A DNA stretch of 21,669 nt from an uncultured Acetatifactor sp. (GTDB lineage Bacteria; Bacillota; Clostridia; Lachnospirales; Lachnospiraceae), in NCBI GenBank assembly GCA_948896875.1, contig CAQUWW010000044.1, forward strand, positions 1-21,669, written 5' to 3'. The position numbers were made by a program, and so were the translations under genes. The notes beneath the pieces are model-generated. The model did no database searches. It was not told where the DNA came from and worked only from the letters and a program-made list of their open reading frames with translations. Shown here piece after piece: positions 6,575 to 14,734 of this stretch. Within the stretch, counting starts at the first letter, position 1. Each line of letters opens with the position of its first letter.

Positions 6575-8212
6575 ATGAAAACATGTTTTCATGGCAAAAA
6601 GAAACTTTGTGGTTTCCTTTTTACGGCACTTCTGATGATGGCTGTACTGGGCGGATGCGCAGACGGCACAGGAGAGTCTTCGGGGGATAATTCCTCTAAG
6701 GAGTCCATTGCAGATTCGCAGGAATCCACTTCCACACAGGAAAGTACTTCGGAGGAGAGTACGGCTGAGCAGGAAGGTACGGGCGATATGCAGGGCGGCT
6801 CCGTTGTTGTAGGAATACAACAGGATATCGACAGTCTTGACCCTCATAAAGCAACGGCGGCAGGAACTAAGGAGATTTTATTCAACATTTTTGAAGGCTT
6901 GGTAAAGTCTGATGAAAACGGTCACATGATTGGTGCGGTGGCCAGTGATTACACAATATCCGAGGATGGATTGGTATATACCTTCACCCTTCGGGACGGT
7001 GTAAAGTTCCATAACGGCAATGCCGTGACTGCTGAGGATGTGAAATACTCTCTGGAGAGGGTAGCGGGACTGTTGGATGGCACTCCCTTAATTTCCACCA
7101 TGAGCGCAATCACGGCCGTAGACATTCTGGATGATAAGACGGTTCAGGTAACGGTAGGAAGTGCCAACACAGAGCTGATTTACAGCTTTGTGGCAGCCAT
7201 CATTCCCGCTGGCAGCGGCGAGGAAGAAGGGGCGGATCCTGTGGGTACCGGGCCGTTTTCTTATGTTTCCTACAAGCCTCAGGAGGGAATTGTTCTGGCG
7301 AAGAATCCGGATTACTGGCAGGAGGGACTTCCCTATGTGGACCAGGTGGAGTTCAAGATTGTGGGAGACGGAGATACGGCGCTGATGGAGCTGCAGGGCG
7401 GTACCATCGACATTTATCCTTATCTTACCGATTCCCAGGCACAGGTGCTGCAGGATAATTATCAGGTAGTCTCTTCCGCCACTACCATGGTGCAGGCATT
7501 GTATCTGAACAATGCGGTTGAACCGCTTAACGATGTGCGGGTGCGCCAGGCGATTTGCTATGCGCTGAATAAGGAAGAGATCAATGATTTTGTAGGCGGC
7601 GGCACAGGCGCGCTGATCAGCTCCTGTATGCCTCCCACCCTGAAGGATTACTACACAGATCTGAATGAGACCTACGGTACCACTGGCAATGTGGAGAAGG
7701 CCAAAGAACTGCTGGCAGATGCCGGCTATGCCGATGGATTTGATATGGAGATTGCCATTGTCTCCGGCTATGAATTCCACATGCAGACCGGCGAGGTCAT
7801 TGTGGAGCAGTTAAAGCAGGTGGGAATCAACGCCACAATCCAGGGGATGGAGAACAGCGAATGGCTGGAAAAGGTGTACAAGGGGCGTGAATTTGACGCC
7901 ACCATTACCTGTCTCACCAGCGACATGACGCCGGGATATCTGATGAACCGGTTCCAGACCTCCTCCAGCAAGAACTTCATCAACTTTGAAAGCGCGGAGT
8001 ACGATGAAGTCTATCAGAAGGCGCAGGCTGCCATTGATCTGACCGAGAAGGCGGAGTACTACAAGCAGCTGCAGAAGATTCTTTGCGACGAGGCGGGAAG
8101 CGCCTTTATTCAGACGCCGGCGGATAAGACGGCGCTGAGCAAGCGGATTGCAGGCTACAAGTTTTATCCTGTCTATGTGCAGGACATCAGCACGGTGTAC
8201 ATTGTAGAATAA
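6575..8212 (+). CDS. Peptide/dipeptide-type ABC transporter substrate-binding lipoprotein
   Basis: This 545-residue family 5 solute-binding protein captures peptides (or a related ligand such as nickel complexes or glutathione) outside the membrane for the ABC importer encoded next to it. The signal ends in a lipobox, LGGC, with Cys28 as the lipidated residue. A low-complexity Ser/Thr/Glu linker follows to about residue 70, then the two-lobed binding domain, with the family hallmark PHKA early and NGNAVTAEDVKYSLERV. The start at 6575 is preferred over an upstream in-frame GTG because GAGGAG lies nine bases ahead and the signal peptide begins there. The last codons and stop lie inside a 47-bp block that is repeated downstream, so the gene's 3' end has been duplicated. 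The ligand is not determined. Confidence 0.9.
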   Translation: MKTCFHGKKKLCGFLFTALLMMAVLGGCADGTGESSGDNSSKESIADSQESTSTQESTSEESTAEQEGTGDMQGGSVVVGIQQDIDSLDPHKATAAGTKEILFNIFEGLVKSDENGHMIGAVASDYTISEDGLVYTFTLRDGVKFHNGNAVTAEDVKYSLERVAGLLDGTPLISTMSAITAVDILDDKTVQVTVGSANTELIYSFVAAIIPAGSGEEEGADPVGTGPFSYVSYKPQEGIVLAKNPDYWQEGLPYVDQVEFKIVGDGDTALMELQGGTIDIYPYLTDSQAQVLQDNYQVVSSATTMVQALYLNNAVEPLNDVRVRQAICYALNKEEINDFVGGGTGALISSCMPPTLKDYYTDLNETYGTTGNVEKAKELLADAGYADGFDMEIAIVSGYEFHMQTGEVIVEQLKQVGINATIQGMENSEWLEKVYKGREFDATITCLTSDMTPGYLMNRFQTSSSKNFINFESAEYDEVYQKAQAAIDLTEKAEYYKQLQKILCDEAGSAFIQTPADKTALSKRIAGYKFYPVYVQDISTVYIVE

Positions 8213-8326
8213 GATGCAAATGCACATGGCAGGAGAAGGCCGAATGGCCATCAGTATCATGTGCGGCCTGTGCACATGATAGAATAAGATGCAAATGCAC
8301 ATGGCAGGAGAAGGCCGAATGGCCAT
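8205..8326 (+). repeat. 75-bp tandem duplication with intervening hairpin
   Basis: A 47-bp block at 8205-8251 is repeated without a change at 8280-8326. The first copy contains the end and stop codon of the binding-protein gene, so the second carries a relic of that tail. The 28 bases between hold TCATGTGC (8257-8264) and GCACATGA (8272-8279), a perfect 8-bp stem with a seven-base loop; GCACAT inside each repeat copy could compete for the same partner. Each copy also has GGCC-GAAT-GGCC. There is no T-run, so a classical terminator is unlikely; an RNA stabilising or processing signal between binding-protein and permease genes is plausible. Confidence 0.85.
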
Positions 8327-8361
8327 GGGAAATACATTAGGAAGTCAGGAGGAAGGGCAGC

Positions 8362-9315
8362 GTGAAATATGTTGGTAAAAAAATAGGTACTCTCATTATG
8401 ACATTGTTTCTTGTTTCCGCTGCCGCTTTCCTGGCTTTCGAAATCATTCCCGGCGATGTGGTGGCATCTATCCTGGGGACGGAGGCCACTCCGGAGCGGG
8501 AGGAACAGCTGCGGGAGGAACTGGGTTTTAACGATCCGCCTCTTGTCCGTTACGGGAAATGGGTGGCCGGCGTATTCCAGGGAGACTTCGGAGTCAGCTA
8601 CCGCTATTCCAAAAATATGAATGAAATGATGCCGGTGGCGGAGCTGATAGGCGATAAACTGCCGGTTACGCTGTGGCTGGCTGCCATCTCCCTGGTGCTG
8701 ATTGTGGTGGTGTCCATCCCTTTGGGCGTGCTTTGGGCGAAAAGCGGCAATCATCTGCTGGATGCAGCTCTGGGGGTCATCACCCAGGCATCCATGGCGG
8801 TGCCCTCGTTTTTCCTGGGGATTCTGGTGACCTGGTTGTTCGGAATTCTGTTCCGGTTCTTCCGGCCGGGAGGGTATGTGAGCTATCAGGAGAACTTCCC
8901 GGGTTTTCTGGGGTATCTGATTTTTCCGGCCATATCCATTGCGCTGCCGAAGGTTGCGATGACGGCCAGATTCCTGCGCAATTCCATGCTGACGGAGCTG
9001 GGGTCGGATTATGTCCGCACCGCTTACAGCAAGGGGTGTACCAAAGAGAGGGTGATGTACGGGCATGTGCTGAGAAATGCCATGATGCCGGTGGTGACTT
9101 TTCTGGGTATGATAGTGGCGGAGATTGTAGCCGGAAGCATTGTGATTGAGCAGGTGTTCAGCCTTCCCGGAATTGGGAGGCTGCTGATCAGCTCTATCTC
9201 CACCAGAGATTTCCCGGTGGTGGAGATTCTGATTCTCTATATTACTTTTGTGGTGATATTTGTGTATTTTCTGGTGGACATTCTGTATAAGGTGATAGAC
9301 CCCAGGATTTCGTAG
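8362..9315 (+). CDS. Peptide-type ABC transporter permease, DppB/OppB-like
   Basis: This 317-residue integral membrane protein forms half of the importer channel. The first TM helix at about 8-28 is followed by the long extracytoplasmic loop usual in DppB/OppB, containing RYGKWVAGVFQGDFGVS. Further hydrophobic segments lie at about 100-125, 136-165, 183-195, 242-262 and 285-310. The ATPase-coupling EAA loop is at about 211-243 (ELGSDYVRTAYSKG and following). The start is GTG with AGGAGG nine bases upstream; no ATG fits better. It lies 150 bases downstream of the binding protein, behind the duplicated spacer, and shares the operon with the second permease and the ATPase. Confidence 0.9.
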   Translation: MKYVGKKIGTLIMTLFLVSAAAFLAFEIIPGDVVASILGTEATPEREEQLREELGFNDPPLVRYGKWVAGVFQGDFGVSYRYSKNMNEMMPVAELIGDKLPVTLWLAAISLVLIVVVSIPLGVLWAKSGNHLLDAALGVITQASMAVPSFFLGILVTWLFGILFRFFRPGGYVSYQENFPGFLGYLIFPAISIALPKVAMTARFLRNSMLTELGSDYVRTAYSKGCTKERVMYGHVLRNAMMPVVTFLGMIVAEIVAGSIVIEQVFSLPGIGRLLISSISTRDFPVVEILILYITFVVIFVYFLVDILYKVIDPRIS

Positions 9316-9370
9316 AGGATGGAATGCGTGAAAGGGCAAAACCCCGGGAAAGGAACGGACAAAAGCAGAT

Positions 9371-10177
9371 ATGAAAAAAGCAAAGAACGGAAAATGGAAT
9401 AAATATCTGACAGCCGGTGTGATAATGACGGGCCTGGCTCTGTTCCTGGGGGTGCTGGGATTCTTCTGGACCCCTTACAGTACCACTGCCATGTCCGCGG
9501 CGGAAAAATTTGCGCCGCCCTCTCTGCGTCATCCTTTCGGCACGGATAATTTCGGCCGGGATATTTTTTCCAGAGTGATGCAGGGAATGGGAACTTCCAT
9601 TCTGATCAGCACTCTGGTGGTGTTCTTTTCCGGCGCCGCAGGGATTCTTCTGGGGGCGCTGACGGGGTACTTCGGCGGTCTGGTGGACGAAGTGGTCATG
9701 CGGATTACTGACGCGCTCAACGGCTTTCCCAGCATCCTGCTGACTCTGGTGATTATCAGTCTCCTGGGGACCGGGATGCAGAATGTGATTATTTCGTTGG
9801 GGCTGGTGTTTGTTCCCAGTTTCGTGAGAATTGTGAGAAGCGAATTTATCCGACTCCGGGATGCGGATTATATCCGGCGGGCCAGAATGATGGGAGTGGG
9901 GAATTTTCGTATTCTGTTTATCCATATTCTGCCCAACATTTTTTCTGTGTTCTGGGTATCGGTGATGATCGGTTTCAACAATGCCATTCTGGCGGAATCG
10001 GGTATGAGCTATCTGGGAATCGGCGTACAGCCTCCGGATGCCAGTCTTGGGAAGATGCTTTCGGACGCCCAGGGATATCTGCAGACCGCGCCTTGGTATG
10101 CTTTGGCGCCGGGGTTGACCATTGTGTGGGTGGTGCTGGGTTTTTCCCTGTTCAGCGAGGGAATCCGGCGCAGATAG
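9371..10177 (+). CDS. Peptide-type ABC transporter permease, DppC/OppC-like
   Basis: This 268-residue protein is the second channel subunit. The basic N-terminus leads into a TM helix at about 12-33, followed by the family marker HPFGTDNFGRDIFSRV (54-69). Additional helices are at about 78-100, 118-150, 185-208 and 245-262, and the EAA loop is at about 160-195 (DADYIRRARMMG). It ends in SEGIRRR, as usual for DppC relatives. The ATG at 9371 has only a weak, distant AGGA upstream, and the in-frame stop at 9329 limits alternatives, so translation may depend partly on the preceding gene 55 bases upstream. Confidence 0.9.
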   Translation: MKKAKNGKWNKYLTAGVIMTGLALFLGVLGFFWTPYSTTAMSAAEKFAPPSLRHPFGTDNFGRDIFSRVMQGMGTSILISTLVVFFSGAAGILLGALTGYFGGLVDEVVMRITDALNGFPSILLTLVIISLLGTGMQNVIISLGLVFVPSFVRIVRSEFIRLRDADYIRRARMMGVGNFRILFIHILPNIFSVFWVSVMIGFNNAILAESGMSYLGIGVQPPDASLGKMLSDAQGYLQTAPWYALAPGLTIVWVVLGFSLFSEGIRRR

Positions 10178-10217
10178 GTTGGACCGGGAATTTCGGGCGG
10201 AAAGGAGGCCTGCAGGA

Positions 10218-11975
10218 ATGATTAAAATAGACGAATTGTCCGTGGCCTTCGGCGAGACGGAAGTGGTGAAAAAGGTGAGCCTTGACCTGCGGGACGGGGA
10301 AATCCTGGGTGTTGTGGGAGAGTCCGGCTCCGGGAAATCCGTTACGGCTCTTACCTTGATGGGACTTGTGGCGGATACCGCGCGTGTTACGTCCGGCCGG
10401 ATTCTTTTTGACGATGTGGTGCTCAGGGAGGCGGGAAAGTCCTGTGATAAAGCGCTTTACCGGAAATATCAGGGCTCGGAGATGTCCATGGTATTTCAGG
10501 AGCCTCAGACCAGTCTGAATCCAACTCAGAAGGTGGGAAGACAGGTGGAGGAGGTTCTGCTGCTTCACACGAAGCTGGACAGGGAAGAAATACGGGAAAA
10601 AGTGCTGGAAACCTTCCGGGCGGTGGGACTGCAGGATGCGGAAAGGGTCTATGCCAGTTATCCTCACCAGCTGTCCGGCGGCATGCGTCAGCGGGCCATG
10701 ATTGCCATGGCCATTATCCTGCATCCTAGGCTGATTGTGGCGGATGAGCCTACCACTGCTCTGGACGTGACCATTCAGAATCAGATTGTGGAGCTTTTGC
10801 GCAAAATCAACAAAGAACAGAACAATGCCATGCTGTTTATCACCCATGATCTCCACCTTGCCAGACGAATCTGCCACCGGGTGGCGGTGATGAAGGATGG
10901 CTGTGTGGTGGAAATCGGCACCGCGGAGGAAGTCTTTGACCACCCCAAAGAGGCGTATACGAAGAGACTTGTGGAGGCCGTCCCCTCCAGAGTCCACGGC
11001 CGGGAAGGATTCCGGAGGACGGTCGGGAAGCCGGGTGTTTCCGGAGATCCGGATGATCGGGAAAGAAAAGCCGGAGATGTGGAGAACCGGGAAAGGAAAA
11101 CCGGGGAGGCAGGGAGCCAGGAAGCGGAGACCGGGAATGCAGGGAATGGGGAAACCACAGGAACGGCAAGACGACCGGAGCCGGTTCTGCAAGTGAGGGA
11201 TTTGTCTGTCTACTATCAGGACGGTAATCAGGCCATAGCGGAGGAAGACGGCAAAGACAGAGAGAAGAAATTCTCGTTGAGAGTCCTTTTCCGGCGAAAC
11301 CAGCGGCAGTATGTGGTGCATCATGCGGATTTTGAGAGCTGGCCCGGGGAAAGCCTGGGGCTGGTGGGGGAGAGCGGATGCGGGAAGACGTCTCTCTCCA
11401 AAGCGATTCTGGGCATGAACCATCATATAGAAGGAAAGATTGTGCATCATTCCGTCCGGCCCCAGATGGTATTTCAGGATCCATACAGCAGTTTGAATCC
11501 CTCGAAAACCATAGGATGGCTGCTGCAGGAGCCTCTGAGAGCCGCCGGTGCGCTGGACAAATCTTTGGCCATGACGAAGGCGGACATGGAGACTGCGGCT
11601 TACGATATGCTTCGGCGTGTGGGGATGGAAGAGCAGTATTTTCACAGAAAGCCTTCGGAGCTCAGCGGCGGACAGCGTCAGAGAGTCAGCATCGCACAGG
11701 CGCTGATTACCAATCCCGGCTTTATCGTGGCCGACGAACCGGTATCGGCGTTGGATGTGACCATCCAGGCCCAGATCATGGAATTGATTTTAAAGCTGCA
11801 GGAGGAGATGCGGCTGGCCTGCCTTTTTATCTCCCATGACATCAATGTGGTCTACCGGATGTGCGACCGGATTATGGTTATGAAGGAAGGACAGATTCTG
11901 GAGATCGGAGAGACAGAGGAAGTATTTTCTCATCCGAAGGCGGACTATACGAAATTGTTATTGTGTAATTCCTGA
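10218..11975 (+). CDS. Fused two-domain ATPase of the peptide ABC importer (DppD-DppF type)
   Basis: One 585-residue cytoplasmic protein supplies both ATPase domains of the importer, which are usually separate genes. Domain 1: Walker A GESGSGKS (34-41), Q94, signature LSGGMRQ (152-158), Walker B LIVADEP (172-178), H210. Domain 2: Walker A GESGCGKT (384-391), Q420, signature LSGGQRQ (482-488), Walker B FIVADEP (502-508), H540. All catalytic residues are present. The linker (about 262-320) consists of charged decapeptide repeats. Domain 2 is short between Walker A and the Q loop: only about a dozen residues separate EGKI from the Q-loop MVFQ, against roughly 30 in usual homologues. The start at 10218 is chosen for AAAGGAGG nine bases upstream; a longer frame from 10122 only overlaps the permease. 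It is the last gene of the operon. Confidence 0.9.
   Translation: MIKIDELSVAFGETEVVKKVSLDLRDGEILGVVGESGSGKSVTALTLMGLVADTARVTSGRILFDDVVLREAGKSCDKALYRKYQGSEMSMVFQEPQTSLNPTQKVGRQVEEVLLLHTKLDREEIREKVLETFRAVGLQDAERVYASYPHQLSGGMRQRAMIAMAIILHPRLIVADEPTTALDVTIQNQIVELLRKINKEQNNAMLFITHDLHLARRICHRVAVMKDGCVVEIGTAEEVFDHPKEAYTKRLVEAVPSRVHGREGFRRTVGKPGVSGDPDDRERKAGDVENRERKTGEAGSQEAETGNAGNGETTGTARRPEPVLQVRDLSVYYQDGNQAIAEEDGKDREKKFSLRVLFRRNQRQYVVHHADFESWPGESLGLVGESGCGKTSLSKAILGMNHHIEGKIVHHSVRPQMVFQDPYSSLNPSKTIGWLLQEPLRAAGALDKSLAMTKADMETAAYDMLRRVGMEEQYFHRKPSELSGGQRQRVSIAQALITNPGFIVADEPVSALDVTIQAQIMELILKLQEEMRLACLFISHDINVVYRMCDRIMVMKEGQILEIGETEEVFSHPKADYTKLLLCNS
11055..11162 (+). repeat. 30-bp coding repeats in the ATPase linker
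   Basis: Units begin at 11055, 11085, 11115 and 11145 and encode related decapeptides: DRERKAGDVE, NRERKTGEAG, SQEAETGNAG, then a decayed NGETTG. The purine-rich DNA (GGGAAAG, CCGGGAA) repeats with the same period. This probably arose by slippage and sets the spacing between the two ATPase domains. Confidence 0.75.
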
Positions 11976-12038
11976 ATCCTGCCGGCAGAAACGGCGCTGG
12001 CAATCGCAGGCAGGAAGATAATTGAAGATTTGATTACG

Positions 12039-12068
12039 GCCCGGGCTTTCCAGCAGTCCGGGCTTTTG
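12039..12068 (+). terminator. Intrinsic terminator after the ABC importer operon
   Basis: GCCCGG (12039-12044) pairs perfectly with CCGGGC (12058-12063), followed by TTTTG. It lies about 65 bases after the ATPase stop. The rest of the 11976-12240 gap contains no gene that I can support, apart from the promoter of the next gene. Confidence 0.75.
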
Positions 12069-12167
12069 TTCATACACAGGGGAGAAGCGCATTTCTCTGC
12101 TCGATTGTACTACGAGAAGCTGCCATCAGAGGAACATGGAATCAGAGCGGTAATTTCCACAAAAGAA

Positions 12168-12196
12168 TTGACTACTACAATAAATGCGGGTAGAAT
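12168..12196 (+). promoter_or_regulatory. Promoter of the glycoside hydrolase gene
   Basis: TTGACT (12168-12173) and TAGAAT (12191-12196) are separated by exactly 17 bases. The start codon follows about 45 bases later with AAGGAG nine bases ahead of it. I found no convincing catabolite-response site around it. Confidence 0.75.
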
Positions 12197-12240
12197 GAAG
12201 CAGACAGGCCCAAAAGCGTAAAGCAAAGGAGACAGCATAA

Positions 12241-14665
12241 ATGGAAGGAAAAGCGAGAACGGAACAGTTGCTGATGACAGACTGGGAATTTGCCCTGGTA
12301 AAGAGAGACCCGGTGAGGGCGGGCGAGGGGATGAAAGAAGCGGAGGAGAGGCCGGATATCCCGGAAGGACTTGTATTCCGGAAGATTGATCTTCCTCATG
12401 ACTGGGCGGCAGATATGCCTCTCAACAGGGATATGGAGGGAGGCAGATCTCAGGGCTTTCATGACAGATGGGGAATCGGCTGGTACCGGAAGAAGATTAC
12501 CCTGCAGGAGAAAAGGGTGGATCGTTGCTATACGCTGGTGTTCGGGGGTGTATACGAGAACTGTACGATCTGGGTGAACGGAAGACTGGCGGGAAGCCGC
12601 AGATATGGCTACAGCACTTTTCGCCTGGAGGTATCGGCGTATCTCGAAACAGGAGAAAATGAGCTGATTGTCAAGGTGGACAATACGATTTTTCCAGCGG
12701 ACAGATGGTACAGCGGCTGCGGTATTTACCGAAGTGTGAAGCTGGTGGAGACACAGGTCCGGCACCTGGATTTGTGGAATGTGACTGTGCATACACAGTT
12801 TCAGGACGGGAAAGCGATCGTGAAAGTAGATGCCGGACTGCAGGCCTGTGTGCGGGGAACGCTCCGCTGTCTCGGAACGGAAGCGGACTGCGAAATGAAA
12901 GCCGGAAAAGCAGAAACCGTAGAAGAGAATGTGCTCAGGGCGGAAAATGAAGAGGGCAGGCTGACTTTTGAGGTGGAGAAACCCTGCAGATGGTCTGCGG
13001 AGCATCCCAATTTATACAGTCTCACTTTGGAGCTTGTGGAGGACGGCAGGGTATCGGATCAGATCTGCTGTAGAATCGGACTGCGGGAAGTGGAGATGAT
13101 TCCGAACAGAGGATTATTCGTAAACGGAGAAGCGGTAAAATTGAAGGGAGTCTGCCTGCATCAGGAATGTGGCAGCCTGGGAATTGCTGTCAGACCGGAG
13201 ATATGGCGGGAGAGGCTGTCTCTTTTGAAGGAAATGGGCTGCAATGCCATTCGGCCGGCGCACCATACTTTTTCCGAAGAATTTATGGATCTTTGTGATG
13301 AAATGGGATTCTATGTGTATGAAGAGTGCTTTGACAAGTGGAAGGGTGGCCTTTACGGCCGGTATTTTGACCGGAACTGGAAGCAGGATGCGCGACAGGA
13401 ACAGGCCGTCCGTGATTCTCTGGGGAGTGGGAAACGAGGTGGAGAATCAGGGGCAGGAATCCATGCTTTCCCTTCTGCGAATGCTCTGTGATGAAGTGAG
13501 GCATCTGGACGGAACCAGACCTGTGACATACGCCATGAATCCGCATTTTAAGAGGGAGAGTCAGGTTGACCTGTCTAAAATCACAGATATCCAGAAATTT
13601 GTGGACGAAGTGAGCGATACGGAGATTTATGATCCCCTGGAGAGAGTGGAGAGGATCTGCAGAATAGGAGAGATTGTGGATATTATTTCCTGTAATTATC
13701 AGGAACAGTGGTATGATTTGATCCATGAGAAGATGCCTGACAAGCTTATACTGGGAACGGAATGCTATCAGTATTTCCGCGGTCACAATGAACAGATGCA
13801 GAACTTCACGGACCGGATTCCGGCGCTGGACGTTATGGAGCGGGATTACTGTATCGGAGGAATGATCTGGACGGGGTATGATTATCTGGGCGAATCCATG
13901 GGATATCCCGCCGTTGGCTGGAGCGGATCCATGATACATACCAACAATGAAGTGCGTCCCATGTATTATTTTTATCAAAGCTATTGGACATCAAAACCGG
14001 TGGTGCATTTCTCGGTCATGGACTATTCTCTGGCGGACGAAGGCTGTAAAGAGCACTGGGACACGCCTATTTATGCGGAACACTGGCATTTCCCACAGTT
14101 CAGGAGAACCCTGATTCCGTACAGGATTGACACAAACTGCGAAGAGGTGGAGTTGAGGCTGAATGGCAAGAGATTTTATGTGCCCTCTCCGGCCGAGTCC
14201 GGGAACGGAGTCATTACGGGATTTCTTCCCTGGCAGCCCGGTAAGGTGGGGGTCACCGGATATATCGGAGGAACGGCGGTATGCAGCCATACTGTTGTAA
14301 CGCCGGGGCCGGCTGTGGAACTGCAGTTTAAACAGGAATTACTCAAAATCGAAAGCCGGCCGCTGAAAGGGTATCAGAAGCTGCTCACAGTGCGTGCCGT
14401 GGATGCGGAGGGAAATCCGTATTTCAGAGAAAGCAGCAGGGTGAGGTTCAGAGTGGAAGGTCCTGCGGAAATTCTGGCGGTGGATAACGGAGATATGATG
14501 GGAGGAGAGAGCCGGAGGGAAGACCGGATTCACCTGTACCATGGCGCTGCAAGTGTACTGATCAAGCTGACTGGAGAAGCAGGCCGGATTTCCGTATGGG
14601 CAGACGGAGAGGGGATGCACAGCGGACATTGTGTGGTGGAGGCAAAGGAAAATTCAACGTATTGA
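12241..14665 (+). pseudogene. Glycoside hydrolase family 2 gene, reading frame broken near 13388
   Basis: The two frames together encode one family 2 glycosidase (beta-galactosidase/beta-glucuronidase-like) of about 807 residues. Frame A (12241 to about 13389; stop at 13491) carries the jelly-roll sugar-binding domain (about 1-170, DLPHDW and GIGWYRK), an Ig-like domain, and the start of the TIM barrel (LKGVCLHQE, NAIRPAHHTF, YVYEECFDKW). Frame B continues from about 13388 with RDRNRPSVILWGVGNE; its Glu (13436-13438) is the expected acid/base. GTE at 13754-13762 holds the likely nucleophile, and a C-terminal Ig-like domain (VRAVDAEG, VEGPAEILAVDNGD) ends at 14665. Family members have about six residues between the WxxD and RDRN motifs, while one base is left here, suggesting loss of about 17 bp. 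No signal peptide, so a cytoplasmic enzyme originally. A sequencing error is possible. Confidence 0.82.
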
Positions 14666-14690
14666 CACAATTTTCTTCCCTTGCTAGAAT
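14662..14690 (+). promoter_or_regulatory. Promoter of the hybrid histidine kinase gene
   Basis: TTGACA (14662-14667) and TAGAAT (14685-14690) are spaced by exactly 17 bases. The -35 hexamer overlaps the stop codon of the glycoside hydrolase frame. The kinase start is 45 bases after the -10 and has GGGAGGA ahead of it, so it can be expressed independently of the broken gene. Confidence 0.8.
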
Positions 14691-14734
14691 AGAGATAATG
14701 GGGATGATACGCAGGACAAAGGGAGGAAAGGGAT

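Noticed and set aside
8257..9339. 360-codon minus-strand frame opposite the first permease
   Set aside because: His/Gln-rich antisense shadow; the plus strand has clear permease motifs.
10152..11645. 497-codon minus-strand frame opposite the ATPase
   Set aside because: Antisense shadow; the plus strand has all ABC ATPase motifs in order.
13380..13400. Programmed ribosomal frameshift in the glycosidase
   Set aside because: No slippery heptamer or following structure is evident, and family spacing indicates missing residues, which fits a deletion better.
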